This document shows positions 42,403 through 52,800 of a DNA stretch of 64,000 nucleotides, in pieces. Position 1 is the stretch's first letter. Every line of letters starts with the position of its first letter. Both the position numbers and the translations under genes were made by a program. The notes beneath the pieces were generated by a model. That model was given only the letters and a program-made list of their open reading frames with translations, had not been told where the DNA came from and searched no databases. This DNA is from Streptomyces xiamenensis (GTDB lineage Bacteria; Actinomycetota; Actinomycetes; Streptomycetales; Streptomycetaceae): NCBI RefSeq assembly GCF_000993785.3, contig NZ_CP009922.3:1-64000 (forward strand), given 5' to 3'.

Positions 42403-43026
42403 CTACTCCATGGTGCCGACCCACTGCGGGTCCTCGGTCCACAGGTCGATGTCCTCTTCGTCTCCCCAGTAGGAGGCGGTGACGAGGATGTCCCGGCCGT
42501 ACGCCTCGGTGTCCAGGGACCAGCTCTGTGACTTCTCCGCCGTCACGCCGGGGGCGAGACGGCCGGTGATCTCTACGTCGCCGGAGTACATGCCGACGAA
42601 GACCTCTCCGCCGTTGGTGGCGCCTTCCACGTTCAGGGAAAGCGAGCCGAGGTCTACCGGTTGTTGGCCGGTGTTGGCGACGGTGAGGTGGACCCGGAAC
42701 GGGGTGCGCCCCTCCTTCGGACGGTCCCACTCCTCGAGGGTCGAGGGGTCCAGCTCCTCGATGCGGTCGATCGTGACCGACAGCCCGGAGCTCTCCCAGG
42801 TGTACGACTCGCCCGGGGCAAGGTCACCGGAGGCCTGAGTCTGCGGGTCGGCGTCGTCGTCCTGGACGTCGTCGCCGTCCGGGGAAGCGTCGTCGCCGGC
42901 CGGCGTCTCGTTCTGGCTGAGGGGCGGCCGGGCGTTCCCGTTGTCGTCGCTGCTGCTGCACCCGGTCAACGCGAGGCCGGCGACCGCAGCGGCGGCTATG
43001 CCGGCGCGGTGAAAGCGCGCGTTCAT
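42403..43026 (-). CDS. Lipoprotein, DUF4352-like
   Basis: 207 residues from ATG 43026 with GGGGGA upstream. A signal peptide with lipobox (AAAAVAGLALTGCSSSDDNG) makes Cys22 the lipidated residue. A disordered Asp/Asn-rich spacer follows, then a beta-sandwich (SYTWESSGLSVTIDRIEELD, TPFRVHLTVANTGQQPVDLG, SWSLDTEAYGRDILVTASYW). The ...VxLTVxNTGxxPxDL motif is typical of DUF4352/TRF2-like (immunoglobulin-like) lipoproteins. Attached to the outer face of the membrane; role unknown. The small broken membrane gene (42154-42362) lies downstream in the same direction. Confidence 0.8.
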   Translation of the reverse strand: MNARFHRAGIAAAAVAGLALTGCSSSDDNGNARPPLSQNETPAGDDASPDGDDVQDDDADPQTQASGDLAPGESYTWESSGLSVTIDRIEELDPSTLEEWDRPKEGRTPFRVHLTVANTGQQPVDLGSLSLNVEGATNGGEVFVGMYSGDVEITGRLAPGVTAEKSQSWSLDTEAYGRDILVTASYWGDEEDIDLWTEDPQWVGTME

Positions 43027-43254
43027 AAGTCCCCCAGGGATATGAAGATTCTGTGTCGGCCGTGCAGCGTACCGGGGGCGTGGCCGGGCGCGCACCACTC
43101 GTGGTCAAAGGGGAAACGGACACGGATCGTGGGCTGTGGGTATCCTGCCGCTCCTCCCGGTGTCTGCCGACCTGGCCGGGGTCGTGCAGGGGAGGAACGG
43201 GATGGACTGGGGAGACGCCCCGGGGCGGGCCGCTGAATCGTGGCTGCCGCCGCG

Positions 43255-43424
43255 TTGTGGATCAGCCTGTGGTTCGGCGCGCCGATCGACGATGTCGGCG
43301 TCCGCGCCGACCTGAAACCGGCCCTTGCTGCGCATCTGCGGTACCGACTTCTCCAGCTGGGCCGGGATGAGTCTTGTCTTGCGGATCGCCTCGACCAGCG
43401 ACACCTTGGGCTTTTCCTCGGGGG
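43255..43424 (-). pseudogene. Amidohydrolase C-terminal fragment
   Basis: Minus frame VSLVEAIRKTRLIPAQLEKS then VPQMRSKGRFQVGADADIV. This matches the D-aminoacylase/amidohydrolase tail (xSLxEAIRKxTLxPAxxL...MxxKGRIxVGADADIxVFD). The catalytic part is missing and the frame turns unnatural after ADIV. Only about 55 codons survive. Confidence 0.55.
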
Positions 43425-43428
43425 GCCT

Positions 43429-43665
43429 TCACGAATTCGGCGACGGCGCCCCGCTCGACGGCAGCGTACGAAGCCAGGCGTTCACGGCCCGCGTCGCCCG
43501 CGGGCCGCCCTTGTCCTCGAACAGGAAGTCGTCGTCGAGCAGCACCGGCATCCGCTCAGGGATCAACGGCTCGCCATCGAGTCCCCAGGACTGCCAGCCC
43601 TCGGCAGAGAAAAAGTGCACCACCACGAGGCGGGACGGTACGTCCGCGACACGACCCTCATCAAC
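43429..43665 (-). pseudogene. N-terminal fragment of tyrosine recombinase/integrase
   Basis: Minus frame VADVPSRLVVVHFFSAEGWQ, SWGLDGEPLIPERMPVLLDD, DFLFEDKGGPRATRAVNAWL and TLPSSGAPSPNS to a stop. This is the characteristic opening of a large Streptomyces integrase family (HFFxxxGWQSWGxDGxPxIPxxMPVLxDDxLxFED...ATxxVNxWLRxLPxSGAPSPxSW). The catalytic domain is gone; the sequence runs straight into the amidohydrolase fragment. Confidence 0.6.
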
Positions 43666-43758
43666 TGCTAACCCCACGTCCAATCAACGGGAGTTGAGGC
43701 ATGTGAGACACGCCAAGAAAGCAGCGACAAACTGGAACAAGAAGAAGTAGGCCGCGCC

Positions 43759-43789
43759 GCTGCTGGCACGCCCCGGGCGTGCCAGCAGC
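43759..43789 (+). terminator. 15-bp near-perfect palindrome
   Basis: GCTGCTGGCACGCCC (43759-43773) and its exact complement (43775-43789) are separated by a single base. It follows a basic short frame ending ...VRHAKKAATNWNKKK at 43750 and precedes the pentapeptide gene. Terminator or protein-binding site. Confidence 0.6.
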
Positions 43790-43824
43790 ACCGGCGGCCG
43801 AGCCACCGCGCTGAAAGGCTGTTG

Positions 43825-44505
43825 ATGGACACCCGCACGATCCGCCGTACGAGCGTCACGCTCCCCGCCCTGAACGAGCCGGGCCTCTACCTCTCCAACG
43901 TCACCTCACTGGAGGGCGGGCGTGGCCGGGTAGCGGAGTTCCACTACGCCGACGCCGACCTGCGTGACCTCGACTTGGCCGACACCCACCTGATGGACGG
44001 GCGGATCACCGGCCTCAAGGCCCAGCGCACCCGCCTGGAGAAGCTCCGCGTCGACTCCGTGGAGTTCACCGGATGCGACCTGTCCTCCCCACGGTGGACC
44101 GACAGCAGGATCTCCCGAGCCGTCTTCCGCGACTGCAAGCTCATGGGCGCCACCTTCGAAGACGTCACGCTCGACAACGTCCTGTTCGAGCACTGCAAGC
44201 TCGACTACAGCACCCGCGTCCGAGCCACCGGCCCCGTGATCTTCTCCAAGTGCTCTCTGCGCGAGACCACCCTCGCCGCCGTTGACCTCGGCGCCGCCCT
44301 GATCGATGACTGCGATCTACGGCTGACCGAGTTCGACGGCGGGAAGTACCGCGGCCTCGACCTCCGGGGCAACGACCTCTCCCAGCTCCGCGGCCTGGCC
44401 TCGCTCAAGCAGATCGTCATCGACCAGGCCCAGACACTCCAGCTTGCCGAGGCCCTCGCCGCCGAGCTGGACCTCACCTTCAGTGAAGACCTCGACGACA
44501 AGTAG
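43825..44505 (+). CDS. Pentapeptide-repeat protein
   Basis: 226 residues from ATG 43825. Tandem A(D/N)LxX-type repeats run from about residue 38 to 190: YADADLRDLDLADTHLMDGR, VEFTGCDLSSPRWTDSRISR, AVFRDCKLMGATFEDVTLDN, then VIFSKCSLRETTLAAVDLGA and GLDLRGNDLSQLRG. This gives a right-handed quadrilateral beta-helix. Such proteins can mimic DNA (QnrA/MfpA) or act as scaffolds; nothing here selects one. The short C-terminal helix (LAEALAAELDLTFSEDLDD) is acidic. Single gene. Confidence 0.82.
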   Translation: MDTRTIRRTSVTLPALNEPGLYLSNVTSLEGGRGRVAEFHYADADLRDLDLADTHLMDGRITGLKAQRTRLEKLRVDSVEFTGCDLSSPRWTDSRISRAVFRDCKLMGATFEDVTLDNVLFEHCKLDYSTRVRATGPVIFSKCSLRETTLAAVDLGAALIDDCDLRLTEFDGGKYRGLDLRGNDLSQLRGLASLKQIVIDQAQTLQLAEALAAELDLTFSEDLDDK

Positions 44506-44534
44506 CCCCGCACCCGCCCTGGGGAGGCACGGCC

Positions 44535-45073
44535 ATGGGCCCACAGCCCTTATTCCACACCTTCGACGACATACGCGACCGGTGCGACACCGCACCGGTC
44601 CGGCAGGCCGCCAGCAAGCCCGGTTACGACGACGGCGCAATCGCCCCCGACGAGAACGGGAAATCGATCACCGCCGCCGACGCTGAGCAGCATTGTGCCG
44701 ATGCCTCGGTGCCGGACGGTGTCCGGATCGAACTCGTCCACCGACCGCTGCCGGACCTCGACTCCGACGACTTGGCCGCCCGCCTCGACCCCCTCGACGG
44801 CCGCTGGCCCACCACCCTCCCGGGGTGCGCGGCCAGCCCCGACCACCGGGCCACCACCACAGAGGACTCCGCCACCGGTCCCGGATCGGACTGCACGTCG
44901 ACAACTTCGACCGGCTGCCGTACGCCCGACGCCACCAGGGCCGCCGCCGGCTCTGCCTCAACCTCGGCCCCGGACCGCGCTACCTACTCCTCGGCGACCG
45001 CGACATTCAGCAGATCTGCCGCACGCTCCACGCCGACCTGGACCGGCACCACCCCCACACCGAGGACAGATGA
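44535..45073 (+). pseudogene. Frameshifted hypothetical gene
   Basis: ATG 44535 opens a natural frame (MGPQPLFHTFDDIRDRCDTA ... VRIELVHRPLPDLDSDDLAA). Near 44880 natural sequence moves to another frame: IGLHVDNFDRLPYARRHQGR, RRLCLNLGPGPRYLLLGDRD, ending at 45073. The H-x-D-N and RR...NLGPGPR pattern occurs in a Streptomyces family of unknown role. One indel separates the halves. Confidence 0.5.
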
Positions 45074-45202
45074 CGGGCGTACCCGTGCACAGTGGCTGAA
45101 TGCCATGACTGATTCCCCATCAAGTCAAAGGCACCGGGAACATGGCGAAGGCTGGGAAGTGATGCCGGTGCTCGCCGCGGCGGCGGGTGAGATCCTGAAC
45201 GG

Positions 45203-46003
45203 GTGAACGACATATGCGCTGCTCTTGCGACCGCCCGGTGGCCGCTGACCGCGAGCGAGGCTGCGGCTGAGGAGATTGGTTGGTTGCGGGGTCTGGCCGG
45301 CGATGACGGGCTCACCGGCTTCATGCCGCCGGCACTGCCCGACGCCGCCTGGGTGCTCCACTCCATGTACGAACACGAACTCGGGCCCACCGGCATGTCC
45401 TACGTCGCATACCGACGAGCTGTGCTGAATGGGGGTGGGCCTGAGATCATCCCCGGTCTCGACCCCTCGGAAGTCTTGGGCGGGACGCCGGGCGAGCACC
45501 CCGGCCCCCGTTGGCGCCGACTGCGCTGGGCCGAGCTCTCGCAGCAGACCGGTGATCCCGTGGCGCCCGAGGGACAGCTGCCCTGCTACCGCTCCTTCCC
45601 CTCGCTCCGGATGCCGAACGGCTGGCCGGTCGGCATCGCCGGACCGTCCGAGGGCAGCCTGGACCGCACCGACTGGAACCGCCTGATCGACATCCTCACC
45701 GAACACAGCCCGCAGGGCGCGCAGACCAGCTGCCTGGCCTACTACAACCCGCTCCTGCACGGGGCCAAGGAGTTCGACAACCTGCACGTACGGGCCGGCA
45801 CCCTCGCCCATGCCAAGGTGCTGTACGACCACCCGGAGGAGGACGGTTGGACCCCGTCCAACCTCTGGGCCCAAGAACGGACCTGGGTCCTGTGCACGGA
45901 CTACGACCTCTGGGCCACCAAGGTGGCCGGCCCCGCCCCGCTCATCGACGCCCTCCTGAACGACACGGACATCGAGGCCCTCCAACTGCCCTGGACCCTC
46001 TGA
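45203..46003 (+). CDS. Hypothetical protein
   Basis: 266 residues from GTG or ATG near 45203 (MNDICAALATARWPLTASEA). Natural throughout: a helical N-terminus, FMPPALPDAAWVLHSMYEHE, SEVLGGTPGEHPGPRWRRLR, a Trp/Tyr-rich C-terminal half (QTSCLAYYNPLLHGAKEFDN, ERTWVLCTDYDLWATKVAGP). Related proteins appear in Streptomyces genomes without assigned function. The pattern resembles SUKH/SMI1-like or DUF-type immunity folds only weakly, so I make no call. Confidence 0.65.
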   Translation: MNDICAALATARWPLTASEAAAEEIGWLRGLAGDDGLTGFMPPALPDAAWVLHSMYEHELGPTGMSYVAYRRAVLNGGGPEIIPGLDPSEVLGGTPGEHPGPRWRRLRWAELSQQTGDPVAPEGQLPCYRSFPSLRMPNGWPVGIAGPSEGSLDRTDWNRLIDILTEHSPQGAQTSCLAYYNPLLHGAKEFDNLHVRAGTLAHAKVLYDHPEEDGWTPSNLWAQERTWVLCTDYDLWATKVAGPAPLIDALLNDTDIEALQLPWTL

Positions 46004-46888
46004 CCCCGACCGCCTAACGGAGGAAGCAACACGATGCCTGTGTGGTCCCGCTCCCGGGCTCCTCACCCCGGGCTGCTGCTCTCCAAGCGTACCCACCACC
46101 CGCAGCAGGCAACGAGCTCAGGCTGCCCTGCACCACTCGCGCCTTGGCGCCGGGCAGTCGATTCCGAGCTGTGCCAAGCCCAGTGCTTAGCCTGTGAAGA
46201 CCGGACCAGTTAGATGCGATACCAACTGGTCGAGCGGTTGCGTGAACCGCCCGGACATCCGCCGGTACGTCGCCGCAGGACACCCGCTGCGCTGCCTGCG
46301 CATCCGCCTTGATCCGGGCGACGGCTACATCGCCAGCTCAGGCAACGATTGCTGACAGAAGTACTAAGGGTCAGCCCGTGCACCTACGTAGAGAACATGC
46401 TCTCCAGCAGCGTCACATAGCTGAACCCCGGCAGCAAACCTGCTCACCGGCCAGGAGCCCGTCACCGAAGAACTGATCGAAGGGCTGTGGCTGGGCAGGG
46501 GGCTATCCATCTGAACCGTGCGCCCGGGTAGGCGGTCTGTTGACGTCCCCAGGTGCTCGTTACGCATGCGCCGGATGCGCTCGGGGGGTCATCTCATCCG
46601 GTGAGTGTGCGGAGGGGCAGTGTCGGCCGCAGATGGAGGGTACGGCCTCACCAGAGCTGGTGGTCTTCTGCAGCTCTCGTGGTGTGGCCTGTGTGAAGCG
46701 AGTGACCTGTGGTGCGGCGTTGAGGGTCTTCTCCGCTAATCCGTGTTGTTGATCACACTTCTCTCCCTTGATGCCATGTCATATTTTCGCACATCTCGTC
46801 AATGAATCTGATCTTGCCTGTCTGGATAGTTTCAAGGTCGTCAGATTCAGCGCACAAACACTTCACAAAGGTGGAGGTGTTGGCACAG
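46004..46888. other. Long intergenic stretch with one gene scrap
   Basis: At 46241-46355 a plus frame reads DIRRYVAAGHPLRCLRIRLD then PGDGYIASSGNDC to a stop, a natural C-terminal scrap of an unrecognised protein. From about 46740 the DNA is AT-richer and leads into the rhs gene; its promoter is likely there, and AAGGTGGAGG at 46868 is its ribosome site. Confidence 0.45.
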
Positions 46889-49800
46889 ATGACTTCCCTC
46901 TCGGGCCGCGCACGATTCAGTCGGCGCCACGGTCCGAAGCGCCCCTCTTCCCGTCGCGGCGTCAGTCTGCCCCTAGGGCGCCAGCCCAAGGTGCTGCTGT
47001 GGACTGCAATGACCACAGCCCTCCTGCTCACTACCGAGGCGGCTCTGATTACGGCCACCGGCGGCCAAGCCGTGGCTCTCTCCCGACCTGCGTCCACAGA
47101 CGGTCCGCAGACCCCCATGGAACAAGATCCGGTACGCGAGGCAGCAGACATCCAGTCTGCGAAGGTAGCTGCCAAGCTCTATGACCGGCAGGTTGAGGCA
47201 CTTTCCGAGCGCACTGAGACCTCCACAACCTGGGTGAATCCCGATGGCTCGCTGACCACCGACCTCTCGGCCGGCCCCATCCGATTCGAGAACGAAGCCG
47301 GCGAATGGGAACCTGTCGACGTCACACTCGTCCGGCGTGACGACGGTTCCCTCGCCGCCAAGTCACACCCCGCCGGCCTGACTCTCGCCGGCGAAGAAGG
47401 CGCGGTGGCCACCACCTTGGCGTCAGCAGCCGCGGCACCCGCACGGGACCTGGTACACCTGGGCGACGGCGACGAGAAGGTCATCCTGCAGTGGAAAGGT
47501 GGCCTACCCGAGCCGATCATCGAAGGCGACGAGAAAACCGTCGCACGCTACCCAGAGGCTCTGCCTGGCACCGACCTGATCGTTGAATCCACTCGCACGG
47601 GCTTCGAGCAGTACCTCGAAATCACCCGTCCTCCCGTCGACGGTGCCTTCTCCTACACCCTGCCACTGAAGACCCAGGGCCTGGAGATCGAACGGCAGGA
47701 GGACGGCGGCTTCGTCTTCACCAGCCCCGACACCGGGGATGAGAGAGCGGTGATGCCGGCACCTGTGATGTGGGACGCGACAACCGACACCGTCTCAGGC
47801 GACCACGCCAATGTCCGCCCGGTCGAGATGGAGATCAACGGCCAGGGAGAAAACCTTGAACTCGTTCTCACCCCCGACCCCGACTTCCTGACCGACCCCA
47901 CCACCAGCTACCCCGTAACGGTCGACCCCTCCACCAGCACTCTCGCCAACGTCTTCGACACCCTGGTCAAGCAGGGCGAGACCACCGACTGGTCCACCAA
48001 TACCGAGCTGCACTTCGGCAACCCCGGAACCACCAACCCCGACGGAACCGAACGCTGGTCCCGCTCCTTCATCACCTGGGACACATCGCCCATCCGCGAC
48101 GCCCTCATCACCAACGCTGAGCTACGCCTTTACAACACTCACTCCGGCAACACCAACTGTGCCCCAGAGCAGTGGGCCGTCTGGGAGACCGGTGCCGCAT
48201 CCACCTCTACCCGTTGGGCCAACCAGCCGCAGTGGATCCAACAGCATGCCCTCTCCAACCAGACGGCCGGCCGGCCCAACTGCGGTGGTCCCGGGTGGAT
48301 CACCGCCAACGTCAGTGATCTCGTGCAGACCTGGGCCTCGGCCCAAAGGACCCGCGGTCACATGGGCCTGCGCACCCCCAGCGCCTCCACTGCACAATGG
48401 AAGCAGGTTCGCTCCGCGAACGCCGCCTCCAATCCGCCCCGACTCACCGTCACCTACAACTACCGCCCGCGTACCGGTACTCAGCAGGAAGCAGGGCCTC
48501 CGTACTTCTCCTACGGCGGCGAGTACGTCGTCGACTCCACAACCCCCGTCCTGCGTGACACCTTCGTGGACGCCGACGGTGACAGGGTGAACGGCACCTT
48601 CGAGATCCGCGACGCCGCCACCGATGCCCGGATCGGCGACTACCTGGTCTCCCCGTGGGTGGCTTCCGGAACCCCGGCCGAAGTCACCGTTCCCGCGAAC
48701 GTCCTCGCCCACGGAATACGGTACAAGTTCCGCACCAGCCCGTACGACGGCACCCACTACAACCTTGGATGGTCGGCGTGGAAATACTTCACCGTCGACA
48801 CCCAATCCCCCAACGCCCCATCGGCTATCACCTCCACGGACTACCCCACCGGTCAATGGGTGAAAGGTAAAGGCCAGTCCGGCACCTTCAGTGTCACACC
48901 GCCCAGTGGCTCCGATCACCACTGGCTCGAGTGGTCCCTGGACGGCGTCAACTGGACCAAACATGAGACCAACGGTATCTCCGGTGCGCAGCACCTCAAG
49001 GTGACTCCAGAGCGCGACGGAACGCATACGCTCCAGGTCCGGGCTGTCGACAGGGCGAATCACCGCTCCGATACCGTCGAGTACACCTTCCATGTCGGCC
49101 CCGGAGGCTTCCTCCGGCCATCCGACGGTGAACGCACCGCCCGGCGTCTGGCTCTTGTCGCAGATGCGGACGCCGACACCTACAACAAGGTCACCTTTTC
49201 GTGGCGGCGAGCCGAAGCCGACTCCTGGAGCGAGATTCCGCCCGGGCATGTCATCTCCGATGACACGCCGCTGACCTCGTGGCCCGTGCCGTTGGTGGAC
49301 GGCCGCAACGCACTTCTCGTCTGGAACGCCGCGAATACAGTCGATCCTGACGGTTCCCTGCAGATCAAGGCCGTCTTCGCCGGTCCAGGGGGAGCTGAGG
49401 GAAGCACTGCCCCTCTGTCGGTGGTTGTCGACCGCAACGCCTCTGGTGCCGCGTCTCGCGAGATCGGACCCGGTTCAGTGAATCTGCTGACCGGCGACTA
49501 CTCCATAGACGAGATGGACGCCTCGTACTTCGGGATGGGAGTCAGCCGGACCGCTTCTTCGCGTACGCCTGACGCGGGTGGCAAACAAGAGGGACAGGCC
49601 GCGGTCTTCGGCCCGGAGTGGGTCTCAGGGACCGTAGCGGAGCTGACTGGCTCTGACTTCTCTCATCTGAAGGAGATCTCTGATACGGCGGTCGCGGTGG
49701 TCACCGCAGACGCCACCGAGATCCACTTCACCGCCAACGCCGCGAAGAACGCTTGGCAACCTGAACCAGGGTCGGAGAATCTGACACTCTCCGGCTCGGT

Positions 49801-52800
49801 GACCGGTAGCTTCACACTGACCGACTCCGAGGGAACGGTCACAGAATTCACCCGTTCGGCCCCCGACGCCACCACGTGGCCCGTATCGAGCACCCTCCTC
49901 GATGGCCTGACAGGCTCCACCACCACCGTGGTGTCCGAGGCTGTCACTGTGGACGGTAAGCAGGAAGCCCGTCCCAAGCGAGTCATCGCGCCCAACTCGG
50001 CGGCGAACGCCGCTATCTGCGCCGCCACCCCCTCCACCAAGGGCTGCCGTGCCCTGGAGTTCATCTACGGCGAGGCGACCACCGCCACCGACAGCACACT
50101 CGGTGACTACCGCGGGCGGCTTAAAGAGATACGGCTGTGGTCCACCGAGCACGGTGCGGCGAACGCCACAGCGAAAACCGTGACCGCTTACGCGTACGAC
50201 AGCAAAGGCAGATTGCGGGAATCCTGGAATCCATTGATCATCCCTTTGCTCAAGACAAGCTATACCTATGACGAGGACGGGCGCGTCACTCAGGTGACGC
50301 CGCCGGGAGAGCTTCCGTGGAACCTGGTCTACGGACAGGCGGGCAACTCCGCCACCACGGGCGAGGGCATGCTCCTCAAGGTCACCCGCCCCGCCCTCAA
50401 GCCAGGGACCACTCAGGAGGTCCAAGGCCAGGCCGTCACGACCGTTGTCTACGACGTGCCACTGACCGGGTCGAGGGCGCCCCATGCCATGGGTGCCACA
50501 GAGGTCAGGGCTTGGGGGCAGACTGACCAGCCCACCGACGCCACAGCCGTCTTCCCCGCCGACGCCGCCGCCACTTCCCACACCGGTGGTGATCTCTCCA
50601 GAACCGACTACAAGCGCGCCACCATCGCCTACCTGGGCGTCTCGGGACGGCAGGTCAATGTCGCCGAACCAGGGGACCACATCACCACCACCGAGTACGA
50701 CCGGTTCGGCAACTCGGTCCGTAACCTCACCGCGGCCAACCGCTCCGTGGCTCTTGGCGCCGGCGCTCAGGACCGAACGGCACTGAACGCTCTCGGCATC
50801 AGGGACCTCCCCAGCGCCGAACGAGCCGAATTGCTGTCCACTCGCAGCATCTACAACGAATCGGGCACCCGTCTCATAGAGGAGCTCGGGCCGATCCACC
50901 GGATCGAGCTGACCAAGGACCTCACAGAGGGCACGACCGTCCGGGTTCCGTCCGGCACCTCGGTAGCCGCGAGGAAATGGACGGTTCTCGAGTACGACGG
51001 TGACCGCCCCACCAACGGGTCAGCCACTGTAAGGGACCAAGTCACCAAAGTGACGGTGGGCTCCCAAGTGCGCGAGCATCTGGTGGTCCAGGGCGAAATA
51101 CGCGAGAGCCAGTTCGTCTATGACTGGGTCAAGGGCCTGCCAGTCAGAACAATCCAGGATCCGAACGGACTTGCTCTTACCTCAGTGAAGGAATATGACG
51201 CCAAGGGTCGCACCATCATGGAGCAGCTCCCCGGCTCCAGCAGCGCCGCAGCCTCCACACAGGTGAATGCCTACTGGTCGGCGACTGGCTCCGGACCGTG
51301 CGCAGGACGCCCGGAATGGACGGACTTGATCTGTTCCGCAGGCCCGGCAGGCGAGGTGAGTGATCCCGGCAGCCACCCGGCTCAAATGCCGACGACCACG
51401 TACGAGTACGACTTCTGGGGCAATGTCACAGCGGAGATCACCAAGGCAAACGGGGTCACCCGCACTTCCAGTACTACTCATGACAGCGCCGGCCGTCCGA
51501 CAGCCACCACAGTGACGGGCGGCATCGGACAGGCGCTCCCGTCGACCACCACGGAATATGCCAGCAGTACCGGTCGCGAGATCACGACCAGCTCCGCGGA
51601 TGCAGGCACCATCACCCGGGAGTACGACGCACTGGGCCGTCAGATCTCCTACACGGACGCCGACGGAGGCAACACCAGGGCTGAGTACGACCTCCTGGAC
51701 CGCCCGGTGAGGATCTCGGACAGCTCGCCGTCAACCGTGACCTACTCCTACGACACCGACTCCGAGCCTCGAGGGCTGCCGATCGGGATAACCGATTCAG
51801 TGGCGGGCACCTTCCGCGCGACCTACAACCCGGACGGAGCCATAAGCACGGAAGAGCTTCCTGGTGGGTTCCGCCTGAACATCACCCGGAATTCGTTGGG
51901 CGAGGAAACTAATCGCATCTACAGCCGCGACGCGGTCACGGTGTACTCCGATGGCATCACTCGCTCGGCGCACGGACAGGCAACCTCGCACGCGGGGTGG
52001 TCCCACCAGTCGTACCGCTACGACGCGGTGGGCCGACTTGTGGGCGTAGACGATACTTATGCGACCGTCTGCGCCCATCGTGCCTACACCTTCGACGCTC
52101 GCGCGAACCGGGTGTCCCTTGTGTCGGCAAGCGGGACACCTGGATCCGATTGCCCAACCGGTGGAGGCACAACAGTCACCAGCGTTTACGACAGCGGTGA
52201 CCGGATTGTCGACGCCGGTTACGTCTACGATGCATTCGGTCGTACGACTTCCTTGCCTGGTGGTGTCACCCTCGGCTACTACACTTCCGACCTCGTGTAC
52301 CGGCAAATCGCTGACGGCCAGCGCCAGACGTGGGACGTGGATCCCAATCTGCGCCGGCGGGCGACGACAACAGAGTCGGCCAGCGGCAGCACCTGGACAG
52401 GCGCGGTCAAGAGCATCAACCACTACGGCGGCGATGACGATATACCGCGCTGGACCATCGAGAACACAGCCACAGGAGAGATGACGCGGAATGTCACATC
52501 TCTCTCTGGAGATCTGGCTGCGGTGACAGGAAAGACAAACGGCACAACTCTCATGTTCAGCAACATTCACGGCGACGTCGCCCTCGAATTGCCTCTGGCC
52601 GCGGAGAGCGCTCCTACCGCGCTGGACTACGATGAGTACGGCAACCACCGCGCCAACCAAGAACGACCCCGTTACAGCTGGCTGGGCTCCAAACAGCGCA
52701 CCACGGAGCCAACCGCTGGACTGAGCCTCATGGGATCCCGGCTCTACAACCCGGCCAGTGGGCGATTCTTGTCGGTGGACCCGGTATTCGGAGGCAGCGC

